From Mycolicibacterium hodleri (lineage in GTDB: Bacteria; Actinomycetota; Actinomycetes; Mycobacteriales; Mycobacteriaceae), in NCBI RefSeq assembly GCF_025822245.1, contig NZ_JACKTL010000053.1, positions 90,328-154,327 on the forward strand: a DNA stretch of 64,000 nt, read 5' to 3'. This document shows positions 43,941 to 51,529 of the stretch, in pieces. Each line of letters begins with the position of its first letter. Position 1 is the stretch's first letter. The position numbers were made by a program, and so were the translations under genes. The notes under the pieces were generated by a model, which had not been told where the DNA came from, did no database searches, and saw only the letters and a program-made list of their open reading frames with translations.

Positions 43941-45431
43941 ATGACGGCGAGTCTGAGCGGCATTCTCAAACGGGGCGTGGGCTATTCGGCGGTCGGGGTC
44001 GTCGTATGCCAGCTGGCCGTCATCGTCCAGACGATCGCGCTGGGCCGAATCCTCGGACCCGGGGAGGTGGGCGTCTACGCAGCCGGGTCGGTGTTGTCGG
44101 GTTTCCTGTTGGCATTCACCCAGAGCACCCTCGCTCAAGCGTTGATCCAGCGCGACGACGACATCGAGGACGCCGCCAACACGGTGTTGATCGTGACGTT
44201 CGCGGCGGGGGTTCTGCTCGGGATCGGAGTGCTGATCGCCTCGCCGGTGGTCGGGTATCTGTTCCATGACGCGAGAGCCGGGCAGATCTCGGCGGCGACG
44301 TCCGGGCTGGTCGTGCTCTACATGTGCGTCAGCGTCCCCGAGGTGCTGATGCAGCGCGACCTGCGGTTCAAACAACGAATGGTCATCCAGCCCGCGGCGA
44401 AGATCGCGTTCGCCGGGGTGTCGATTGCGTTCGCCAGCATGGGCTTTGGCGCGTGGGCTTTGGTCGTCGGTTCCTACGCGTCGATCACCGTTCTGCTGGG
44501 GCTGAGCTGGTGGATGGCCAGGTGGCGCCCGTTCCGCGGGCGGTTCTCCGTGGCGCTGTGGCGGGAGATGGCGGTGTTCTCGTTCCCCCTGCTCCTGGAC
44601 AACGTGTCCCACAGCATCCGCGAGGCGTTCCAGCAGGTGCTGCTGGGGCGCCGGCTCGGGACGGCCGATCTGGGGCAGTACCGCTACGGGTCTCAGATGG
44701 CCGCGATGCCCGCCATGGCGATCGTCGAGGTGTTCGGCTACGTCCTGTTTCCGGCGTTCACGCGCGTCTCGGCCGACCCGGCGAGATTCCGCGACGCGTT
44801 CCTGCGGGCGCTGGGCTGGACGTGGTTCGGCGCACTCCCGGTGGGGGTGCTGCTGCTGGTTCTCGGCAGGCCCGTCGTGGTGCTGCTCCTGGGCGACGCA
44901 TGGCATCCCGCGGGTACCGCCGCCATGGCGATGTCGGGAATCGCGGTGGGTGCCGCGCTTCAGGCGCTCGGCATCACGGCGATCAAGGGGGCCGGCCGGT
45001 CGTCGCTGGTGAACTGGCTGAGCGCCTTGGGGTTGGCGCTGCACATCCCGCTCATCCTGTTGCTCTTGCCCTTTGGCCTCGTCGGAGTCGGCATTGGCCT
45101 CTCCGTGACGTACCTCGCTTGCGGCGTCGTCGCCATTCTGCTCGCCCGCTCGGTGGTCGAGGCGTCGCTGCGCGACGTCGTCGACGTAGTCGCCCCGTCG
45201 ACTCTGGCCGCGGCGGTCGCCCTCGCGGTGGTCTTCCCGCTCGAGCACGTGGTCACGCGGTCGGACCGGTTCGTCGAGCCGGTCGGCCTGGCGGCGGTGG
45301 CCGTCGAGTGCGTTCTGCTCGCCGGGATCTACGTCGGCGTGCTGCGGCTGGTGTCGCCGTCGCGGTATCGATCCGTCCGGGGGCTGGTCGGGAACCTGGC
45401 ATCCCGCCTCGGGGGTGCCGTGCCGAGATGA
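43941..45431 (+). CDS. Wzx-type lipid-linked oligosaccharide flippase
   Basis: MOP-superfamily membrane protein of 496 residues with about 12-14 hydrophobic segments. It starts ILKRGVGYSAVGVVVCQLAVIVQTIALGR, then LGPGEVGVYAAGSVLSGFLLAF and VFSFPLLLDNVSHSIREAFQQVLLGR, which are typical of Wzx/polysaccharide transport proteins. It would flip undecaprenyl- or decaprenyl-linked repeat units across the membrane for the Wzy-like polymerase at 33350. It starts 3 bases after the preceding stop, so it belongs to the same transcript. Confidence 0.9.
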   Translation: MTASLSGILKRGVGYSAVGVVVCQLAVIVQTIALGRILGPGEVGVYAAGSVLSGFLLAFTQSTLAQALIQRDDDIEDAANTVLIVTFAAGVLLGIGVLIASPVVGYLFHDARAGQISAATSGLVVLYMCVSVPEVLMQRDLRFKQRMVIQPAAKIAFAGVSIAFASMGFGAWALVVGSYASITVLLGLSWWMARWRPFRGRFSVALWREMAVFSFPLLLDNVSHSIREAFQQVLLGRRLGTADLGQYRYGSQMAAMPAMAIVEVFGYVLFPAFTRVSADPARFRDAFLRALGWTWFGALPVGVLLLVLGRPVVVLLLGDAWHPAGTAAMAMSGIAVGAALQALGITAIKGAGRSSLVNWLSALGLALHIPLILLLLPFGLVGVGIGLSVTYLACGVVAILLARSVVEASLRDVVDVVAPSTLAAAVALAVVFPLEHVVTRSDRFVEPVGLAAVAVECVLLAGIYVGVLRLVSPSRYRSVRGLVGNLASRLGGAVPR

Positions 45432-45441
45432 GGGGGAACGA

Positions 45442-46593
45442 ATGGGACTGAAGGTGTTGATGATTGGCACGTATCCGCTCGAGCCGGGCGTGATACGGGG
45501 CGGAGTGGAGTCGGCGACGGGCACCCTCGTGGCCGCACTGGCCGAGCGCGACGACGTCGAGAGCATCACCGTCCTGCGTTTCCACCACGGGGAGGTGCCG
45601 TCGGGAGTCCGGCAGGAGTCGCCCAAGGTGCAGGTCCGCTACGTGCGTGGCCAGTACCGGTGGCGCATGCTCACCCGGTCCTACCTGGACCTGCGTCGGG
45701 CGCGAAGGGTGTTCGAGGAGGTGAGGCCCGACGTGGTGCACGGTCAGGAGATGGGGGTGAACGGCGACGTCGCGGTGCGTTGCAGCCCCAACGCCGTGGT
45801 CACCGTGCACGGGATCACCTACGTCGAGACCCACCTCTACCACGCGCCAAGTCTGCGAACCACCCTGCGAGCCAAGCTGATCCGCGGTCTGGCCAAACGG
45901 GTGCTGCGACGCGCCAAGGTCGTCGTCTCGATATCGAAGTACGACGCCGAGGAGCTCTCCGGTTTGGTGCGGGGGACGCGCACGAGCATCGCCAATCCCA
46001 CCGCCCCCGAGTTCTTCGCGCTGGCGCCCCCGGCACCGACCGCGCCGCGACTGCTGTACGCGGGCGCGCTCATCCCACTGAAGAATCCGCTGGGCCTGGT
46101 CAACGCGTTCGCTCAGTGCCGCGCCACGGTACCCGACGCCCGGTTGGCGCTGATCGGTCCGCAACCGGATGCGCACTACCTCGACGAGGTGTTGGGCCGC
46201 GTGGCCGCCCTGGGCCTCACCGACTGCGTCGACGTCGTCGACCAGGTGGACAACGATCGGCTGCGACGGGAACTCACCGATGCTCGGGCGGTCGTGTCGT
46301 TCTCGCGGCAGGAGAATGCACCGACGATCATCGCCCAGGCCATGGCGGCGGGTAAGCCGGTCGTCGCCACTCGGGTGGGTGGTGTGCCCGAGATGGTCGA
46401 CGACGGCGAAACCGGATTCGTCGTGGAATCCGAGGACGAAGTGAAACTGGCCGACCGGTTGTGGGCGCTGCTCGACGATCAAGGGCTTTGCCTTCGGATG
46501 GGCCGTCGCGCACACGACGTGGCGGTACTTCGCTACGCACCCGACACGATTGCCGAGAAGACGGTCCAGGCCTACCACGCGGCAATGAGATAG
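45442..46593 (+). CDS. GT4-family glycosyltransferase
   Basis: Glycosyltransferase of 383 residues. The N-terminal acceptor domain starts LMIGTYPLEPGVIRGGVESATGTLVAAL, followed by VVTVHGITYVETHLYH. The donor domain has LLYAGALIPLKNPLGLVNAFAQC and the E-x7-E region ENAPTIIAQAMAAGKPVVATRVGGVPEMVDDGETGFVV. The ATG at 45442 was chosen because AGGGGGA lies just upstream and GT4 similarity begins there; nine more upstream codons are open but unlike the family. Donor and acceptor unknown. It is the third independent GT4 gene of the locus, besides the GT domain of the fusion protein. Confidence 0.9.
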   Translation: MGLKVLMIGTYPLEPGVIRGGVESATGTLVAALAERDDVESITVLRFHHGEVPSGVRQESPKVQVRYVRGQYRWRMLTRSYLDLRRARRVFEEVRPDVVHGQEMGVNGDVAVRCSPNAVVTVHGITYVETHLYHAPSLRTTLRAKLIRGLAKRVLRRAKVVVSISKYDAEELSGLVRGTRTSIANPTAPEFFALAPPAPTAPRLLYAGALIPLKNPLGLVNAFAQCRATVPDARLALIGPQPDAHYLDEVLGRVAALGLTDCVDVVDQVDNDRLRRELTDARAVVSFSRQENAPTIIAQAMAAGKPVVATRVGGVPEMVDDGETGFVVESEDEVKLADRLWALLDDQGLCLRMGRRAHDVAVLRYAPDTIAEKTVQAYHAAMR

Positions 46594-46602
46594 GAGGAAT
46601 CA

Positions 46603-47637
46603 GTGACCAGTGTTCTGACCCGCGCGGCCGCCAAGCAGCTGATCGCCCGGCTGCTCTGTGCCGTCGGCGTGCCCGCGGTGACCCGGTGGCGCAAGTCCCG
46701 GCGACTCGCGATCCTGATGTTCCACGGGGTCGAGGGTGAGCCGGTCGACCCACCCTGTAGTTACGTCCTCGACGCCGCGACCCTGCGCCGAGAGTTGACG
46801 TACGTGCGCAAGCACTTCCACGTCCTGCCGCTCGAGGAGGCCGTTGAGCGGCTCCGCGACGGAAGCCTGCCCCGGCGGGCGGCGGCACTGACCTTCGACG
46901 ACGGTACGCACAACCTCCTGACCCACGCCGCGCCGGTCCTGCGTGAACTCGGGCTGCCCGCGGCGGTCTTCGTCGCGACGGGTCCGATGGGAACGGGTGA
47001 GGCGCTGTGGCCCGACCGACTCTGGCTGGCGTTCGCCCGCACGACGCAGCCCGAGGTCGACCTGGCCACCATCGGGCTCGGTACCTGCTCGTTGCGCAGC
47101 CCCTCGGACCGAGTCACGGTGCGCGATGACGTGATCCAGCACTTCAAGCAGCTCCCGGACGCGGAGCGGCTGGCGCAGGTGGAGGGGTTGGTGACCGCGT
47201 TGGGGCCGGAGTCCGACGCCTATGGCACTCCGTTTCAGATGCTGTCCTGGGACGACGCACACGAGCTTGCCGCCGACGCGAACGTCTCCCTTCACCCGCA
47301 CACCGTGACCCATCCGATTCTGTCGCGTTGCTCCGACGAGAAGGTCGACCACGAAATCTCCGAATCGTGCGCGACGCTCGAACGCGAGACCGGTCGTGCC
47401 CCGGAGATCTTCGCCTATCCCAACGGCGGCGAACAGGACTTCGACCATCGGGCGCGGGAGGCATTGCGGCGCAACGGTGTCCGCTGGGCGCTGTCGACGA
47501 CGAACGGCTTCGCCGATCGCGACTCCGATCCGCTTGCGCTGCCCCGCATCGGCATCGCGAGTCAGCATTCCCACGCGGTGTTCCGGCTCAAGGTCTCGGG
47601 ATTCGAGATGCGCCGACCTGCCCTTCGTGCCGGGTAG
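46603..47637 (+). CDS. Polysaccharide deacetylase (CE4 family)
   Basis: Carbohydrate esterase family 4 protein of 344 residues. The metal-binding and catalytic motif 1 is TFDDG (residues 97-101). Motif 2 is the His pair in HTVTH (His233 and His237). A third segment EIFAYPNGG contains the usual R/P-rich motif 3. A hydrophobic stretch near the N-terminus (LIARLLCAVGVPAVTRW) may be a membrane anchor. AGGAGG lies 5 bases before the GTG start. It would remove N-acetyl groups from amino sugars, exposing amines. Such free amines are possible attachment points for the activated amino acid made by the upstream module. Confidence 0.88.
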   Translation: MTSVLTRAAAKQLIARLLCAVGVPAVTRWRKSRRLAILMFHGVEGEPVDPPCSYVLDAATLRRELTYVRKHFHVLPLEEAVERLRDGSLPRRAAALTFDDGTHNLLTHAAPVLRELGLPAAVFVATGPMGTGEALWPDRLWLAFARTTQPEVDLATIGLGTCSLRSPSDRVTVRDDVIQHFKQLPDAERLAQVEGLVTALGPESDAYGTPFQMLSWDDAHELAADANVSLHPHTVTHPILSRCSDEKVDHEISESCATLERETGRAPEIFAYPNGGEQDFDHRAREALRRNGVRWALSTTNGFADRDSDPLALPRIGIASQHSHAVFRLKVSGFEMRRPALRAG

Positions 47638-47643
47638 ACGACC

Positions 47644-49056
47644 GTGGCCACGACGCTGGGCAGCACCGGCACCAGAGCGCTCACCGGCGCCAACTCCACC
47701 TCGGGGGTGACGGCGCTCGTGGTCGTCGCCGTCCTGCTGACTCGCCTGCCCCTCCTGGGACACGGTTACGGCGGCGATCCCGACGCATGGCGTGCGATCT
47801 CGGCGGCTCGACACCTGGTGGACACCGGCGTCTACGTCCCGTCGCGGGTACCCGGCTACCCGTTGCCGGAGTACGTCGACGCCGTGATGCTGTACCTCGG
47901 GGTCGGATCCAGCGTGGGAATCGGGGTGCTCTCGACACTGTTGTCGGCGGCGTCGGCGGTGTTGTTCCTTCGATTGCTGTTGCCGCTGGGGCGTTCCCGC
48001 GCGGTGGCCGGAGCCCTCGCGATGTCGTTCACCCCGGTCGTCTACGTGGCTGGGCTCGGCGCCATGGACTACGTCTGGGGTTTGACGTTCTTTCTCGCGG
48101 CCACGTCGTGCGTGCAATCGGGCCGCCTCTGGTGGGCCGCGACGTTCCTGGGTTTGGCGGCGGCCTCCAGACCGACATATGCGCTGGCGATCCTTCCGCT
48201 GGCCGTGCTGTACGTGCACGGCGACGTCGGACGACTGCGCAGTGCGGCGGGGTGGCGCCGGCTGGCCGTCCTGGCTGGGTGGTCGGGGGCGATCGCAGTG
48301 GCGTTCTTCCTGCCGGCGTTCCTCGCCGTGGGTGTGCAAACGCCCACGGCGTACGGCGACTGGAAGTCGTTGGTCTACAACGTTTCCGTCGGGCTGTTCG
48401 GCGTCGTGGGCTCCCTCGGGGTGGCGTGCGCCGCAGTGGCGGCGTGGTTCAACCGGCGGCGCGGGGTCACGCTGCCCGAGCCCGACGATCGCGTCATGAA
48501 CGGCTGGGCGTTGACCACCGTCGTGCTCTTCGCTCTGCCCTTCGTCTGGCTGCCCGACGAGGCGTCCTATCTGATACCCGCGCTGGTGGGCGTGTACTGG
48601 CTGCTGTGCCGGTACGCCCCGCACGTCGTGCTTTGGATTTTGGCGGCGTCCTTGGCGTTGTCCTGCTTCGTCTTTGCGGTGGATCGCGACCACGGTCGCG
48701 TGCGTCTCTCCGTGGCGGGCCCCGTCCTTCGGGAGATCGAGATCCAGGCCGAGCGGCGATGCGCGGCGGGTGTGGTGACGCGCGCGCTCGCGGCCGACGG
48801 TGACGAGTACGTCATCGCGGGTGCGTACCGCCCCCAGCTGCTGGTCGAGGTGGGCCTGCCGCTTGCCGATCGGATTCTCTACTCCGTGCGCCCCGGCGAC
48901 GACGGGCGGCTGGTCGACACCGAGCGGGTGCCCGTCCCCGACGACGCCCGACTGCTTCTGCTGGACCGAGCCGCGGATCAGCAGTCGGAGGAATGGTCGA
49001 TGCCCACCGGCCGGGCCTCCGTTCTGACGACCTACCCGGAGTGCGCCGGTGGTTAG
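47644..49056 (+). CDS. GT-C/GT39-like polytopic membrane protein
   Basis: Membrane protein of 470 residues with about 9-10 hydrophobic segments in the first 340 residues (ALVVVAVLLTRLPLLG, TLLSAASAVLFLRLLLPLG, MSFTPVVYVAGLGAMDYVWG, LAIAVAFFLPAFLAVG-type stretches, VVLWILAASLALSCFVFAV) followed by a roughly 110-residue soluble C-terminus. The early luminal loop GGDPDAWRAISAARHL contains the acidic residues usual for GT-C enzymes using polyprenyl-phosphate sugars. A mannosyl- or glucosyltransferase acting outside the membrane is likely. It is the last gene of the rightward operon; its stop overlaps the convergent lyase by 4 bases. Confidence 0.72.
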   Translation: MATTLGSTGTRALTGANSTSGVTALVVVAVLLTRLPLLGHGYGGDPDAWRAISAARHLVDTGVYVPSRVPGYPLPEYVDAVMLYLGVGSSVGIGVLSTLLSAASAVLFLRLLLPLGRSRAVAGALAMSFTPVVYVAGLGAMDYVWGLTFFLAATSCVQSGRLWWAATFLGLAAASRPTYALAILPLAVLYVHGDVGRLRSAAGWRRLAVLAGWSGAIAVAFFLPAFLAVGVQTPTAYGDWKSLVYNVSVGLFGVVGSLGVACAAVAAWFNRRRGVTLPEPDDRVMNGWALTTVVLFALPFVWLPDEASYLIPALVGVYWLLCRYAPHVVLWILAASLALSCFVFAVDRDHGRVRLSVAGPVLREIEIQAERRCAAGVVTRALAADGDEYVIAGAYRPQLLVEVGLPLADRILYSVRPGDDGRLVDTERVPVPDDARLLLLDRAADQQSEEWSMPTGRASVLTTYPECAGG

Positions 49057-49958
49057 AGCGCCTCGCGTGTGTCCGCGGACCGAAACGCCGAGTGGTAGAC
49101 GATGCCCGTCGGCGCGATGCCGTTCTGGCGGTAGTACCCCTCCTTGTAGTACACGGAGGATGGTGAACCGCCGGGGACCAGGGTGCGCACGTGGTAGGTC
49201 TGCGAGCCGTCGGTGAAGGTCTGGCGAACGCCGTTGTGCCACAACTCGACGAATCCCGTCGAGTCGGACGCCGACCACAGAATCTGCATGTCCACCTCGT
49301 GCCAGGTGCCGGGGTCGAGGGGGACGCTGAACAGGGCCACCTTGCCGAGATAGCCGCCAGGCGACGACTGCCGGTCGGCGAGCAGCGTCCATTGCCCGTC
49401 CTGGTAGCTGACGCTCCAATTGAGCGGCGGCGAGCCGTCGTTGGAATCGCCATGCCACTGATTGGTCAACCCCCACCCGAGGCTTGCGTGATCGGCCGGA
49501 AAGGTCGGGTCGAACATCGTCGCGAACCGATACCACCGAGCCTGCCCCTCGAACCCGAGCGTCTTCTCACCGCCGCTCACCTCGGAACGCTCACCGCCGC
49601 CGAACGGGGGAACGTCACCCTCGCGTACCTCGAAGCGGGCGGCGTAGGCGTGCACGGGATCCGGTACGACGGACGCCGAGTACGAACCCGGGAAGGCGCG
49701 TCCCGCGCCGTTGTAGTCCTTGCATTGAACCCACCACTGACTGAAGTTGCCGGTGCCGTAGTCGCCGACGAACGACTCGGCGCTGGCGTCGACCACCCGT
49801 GCCGTCGCACTGGCGGGTGCCGTGGGCTTGGGCGGTGGTTGGGGAGCGCAGGCGGCGGTGACGGCGGCCGTCGTCACGAGGGCCAGGCGGCCGAATCCTC
49901 GGCGGTCCACCGTCGGACCACGCGGCATTGCTGAATCGGCACGGACGTGCTCATGCAT
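49053..49958 (-). CDS. Secreted lipoprotein, heparin lyase I-like polysaccharide lyase
   Basis: Protein of 301 residues with a twin-arginine-like signal (DRRGFGRLALVTTAAVTAAC) that ends in a lipobox, so it is probably exported by Tat and anchored by lipid at the Cys. The rest has the beta-jelly-roll look of the polysaccharide lyase family related to heparin lyase I: ARFEVREGDVPPFGGGERSEV, WYRFATMFDPTFPADHASLGWG, TNQWHGDSND, GTWHEVDMQILWSASDSTGFVELW. A start at 49928 (MPRGPTVDRRGF) gives a more normal Tat n-region. It likely trims or releases the uronate-containing polymer. It is read from the same strand as the NRPS operon, 70 bases after the DUF218 gene. Confidence 0.78.
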   Translation of the reverse strand: MHEHVRADSAMPRGPTVDRRGFGRLALVTTAAVTAACAPQPPPKPTAPASATARVVDASAESFVGDYGTGNFSQWWVQCKDYNGAGRAFPGSYSASVVPDPVHAYAARFEVREGDVPPFGGGERSEVSGGEKTLGFEGQARWYRFATMFDPTFPADHASLGWGLTNQWHGDSNDGSPPLNWSVSYQDGQWTLLADRQSSPGGYLGKVALFSVPLDPGTWHEVDMQILWSASDSTGFVELWHNGVRQTFTDGSQTYHVRTLVPGGSPSSVYYKEGYYRQNGIAPTGIVYHSAFRSADTREAL

Positions 49959-50027
49959 GACGTTCAGTATGCCACCGGTTGGGCGTTGAGGTTTGCCGAA
50001 TGGCCAACGGTCCCAGCGTCACCGGGC

Positions 50028-50558
50028 TCAGCAACCGGGCTGTGCGACCGCGCGTAGATACCCCGCCGTTTGGTAGAGGTATTCGAACGCCCACCTGGAC
50101 ACCGAAATGCGATCCGGGCTGGCCGCCATCACCACGTCACCGCCGAAACATTGGTGAAGGATGAACCGGGCTCGGGACACGTGGGGCCGAAAGGTGACGA
50201 CGATGAGCGTGCGCCAACCGTGTTCCGAGGCCAGGTTACGCAGTTGACGCCCCTCGCCCTTCGTCGTCGCCGGGTCCGGATCGAAGCAGTACACGGTGAC
50301 TCGGGGATGTGGCGCCGCACAGAACTGCGTCAGAGGCGAGTCGGCCGCCGGGTGGGGATTCGAGATGACCAGATTGGAGGCCCACCCCTGCTCGGCCAGA
50401 TCGAGGCCGAACGGGTATCGCGAATGGTGCGGCCCGCTGAGCACGACGACGGCGTCAGCGTGACGCAGCTGGTCGACCTGGGGTCGCACGTACACGGGTA
50501 TCCCCGCCGCCGCACCGACCAGCAGCACGCACGCGAACAGCAGGAGGCCGCGCGTCAC
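50028..50558 (-). CDS. DUF218 (YdcF/SanA/ElyC-like) membrane protein
   Basis: Protein of 176 residues. One N-terminal transmembrane segment (GLLLFACVLLVGAAAGIPVYV) is followed by a DUF218-type domain: ADAVVVLSGPHHSRYPFGLDLAEQG, LVISNPHP, EGRQLRNLASEHGWRTLIVVTFRPHVSRARFILHQC. DUF218 proteins such as SanA and ElyC influence envelope permeability and lipid-carrier metabolism in enterobacteria; their chemistry is unclear. The GTG at 50558 overlaps the thioesterase stop (GTGA), so the two are coupled. Confidence 0.8.
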   Translation of the reverse strand: MTRGLLLFACVLLVGAAAGIPVYVRPQVDQLRHADAVVVLSGPHHSRYPFGLDLAEQGWASNLVISNPHPAADSPLTQFCAAPHPRVTVYCFDPDPATTKGEGRQLRNLASEHGWRTLIVVTFRPHVSRARFILHQCFGGDVVMAASPDRISVSRWAFEYLYQTAGYLRAVAQPGC

Positions 50559-51529
50559 GGACGGCGCTGTTGAGCCTCGGCGACGAACGCGCTGAACGGC
50601 GCGACGTGCTCGGGCAGTAGCATCAGGTCGTTGCTGCAGCCGTCGGGGCCGACGAATTCGCACGAGCTGGTGGCCAGGGGGCCCCAGCGCAGCGGACGGG
50701 CCCACGACCGGGTGAACGAGCGGCAGGGGATGACGAAGTCGACGTGACACCGCGCCGGTTGCGGTGAATATGCCCGCGCCGCAGCGATCGTCGCCCTTTC
50801 CACCTTGCCGCGCCGGATCAGGACGGGGTCGGTGGTCTTCTCCTCCCGGTCCGCCAACTTCCCGCGCACGCGCCCGGCAACGTACCGAACGCGCTCGCGT
50901 GGCGAGGCTCCCCGCATCGCCCGAGCATGGATGGTGCCCCGGCGAATACCCTCCTGCACCACTGCCAACGCCTGACCTGGAACGCGGTACGACCCGGAGT
51001 ACGGTGCGCCGAACAGCAGCAGATTGGACACCTGCGCGCCCGACTCGGTGAGCTGGCGGGCTAGTTCGAATGCGATCGTGCCGCCGGCGCAGTAGCCGGC
51101 GATCGTCATGGGGCCCGTCGGATGGAATTCGCGAATCTGTTGCGCGAAGTACCCGGCCAGGTCCTCGACGCGCGTCAGGGGTGTCGACCCCTCGTCGAGT
51201 CCGGGTGGCTGGAGGCCGTAGAACGGCTGATCCGGTGAGAGATGATGCGCCAGAACGCGATAGGTGAACACGTCGCCGTTGTGACCGGCCACCGCGAAGA
51301 TGGGGGTTCGCGTTCCCGACGGGGAGAGTGGCACGATCGCACGTTGCTGCGCGGCGAGCTGCTGCGCCTCGCGGAGAAATGCGATGAGTTCGGACTTGCG
51401 CTGCGCCACATCGCGTTTGTGGTCGTCGGTCAGCACTCCGGCGGGCGCGTTGACGCGGAGTCGATCACCGTCGAGCACGACGTGCACGTCCAGAGCGCGT
51501 AGCTCCTCGAGAAGTTGGGAGGCGCTCAC
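50555..51529 (-). CDS. Thioesterase with N-terminal TubC-like docking domain and Cys nucleophile
   Basis: Protein of 324 residues. Residues 1-55 (SASQLLEELRALDVHVVLDG, then LRVNAPAG and KRDVAQRKSELIAFLR) match the TubC N-terminal docking domain of NRPS/PKS proteins. Residues from about 65 form an alpha/beta-hydrolase thioesterase. The nucleophile elbow reads AGYCAGG with Cys147 where most thioesterases have Ser. A Cys here is known in some NRPS thioesterases that make strained or amide products. It is translationally coupled to the preceding NRPS (GTGA overlap). The NRPS ends in the acidic EREEFEL tail, which is a plausible ligand for this docking domain. It should release or transfer the NRPS-bound acyl group. 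Confidence 0.85.
   Translation of the reverse strand: MSASQLLEELRALDVHVVLDGDRLRVNAPAGVLTDDHKRDVAQRKSELIAFLREAQQLAAQQRAIVPLSPSGTRTPIFAVAGHNGDVFTYRVLAHHLSPDQPFYGLQPPGLDEGSTPLTRVEDLAGYFAQQIREFHPTGPMTIAGYCAGGTIAFELARQLTESGAQVSNLLLFGAPYSGSYRVPGQALAVVQEGIRRGTIHARAMRGASPRERVRYVAGRVRGKLADREEKTTDPVLIRRGKVERATIAAARAYSPQPARCHVDFVIPCRSFTRSWARPLRWGPLATSSCEFVGPDGCSNDLMLLPEHVAPFSAFVAEAQQRRP

Noticed and set aside
42273..45626. Long leftward open frame of over 1100 codons
   Set aside because: It is antisense to the AlgD-like and Wzx genes, has Arg/His/Gln/Asp-rich shadow composition and no recognisable domain or ribosome-binding site.
46600..49536. Long leftward open frame of about 980 codons
   Set aside because: It is antisense to the deacetylase and GT-C genes; its length is a by-product of high GC, and the plus-strand genes have clear motifs.
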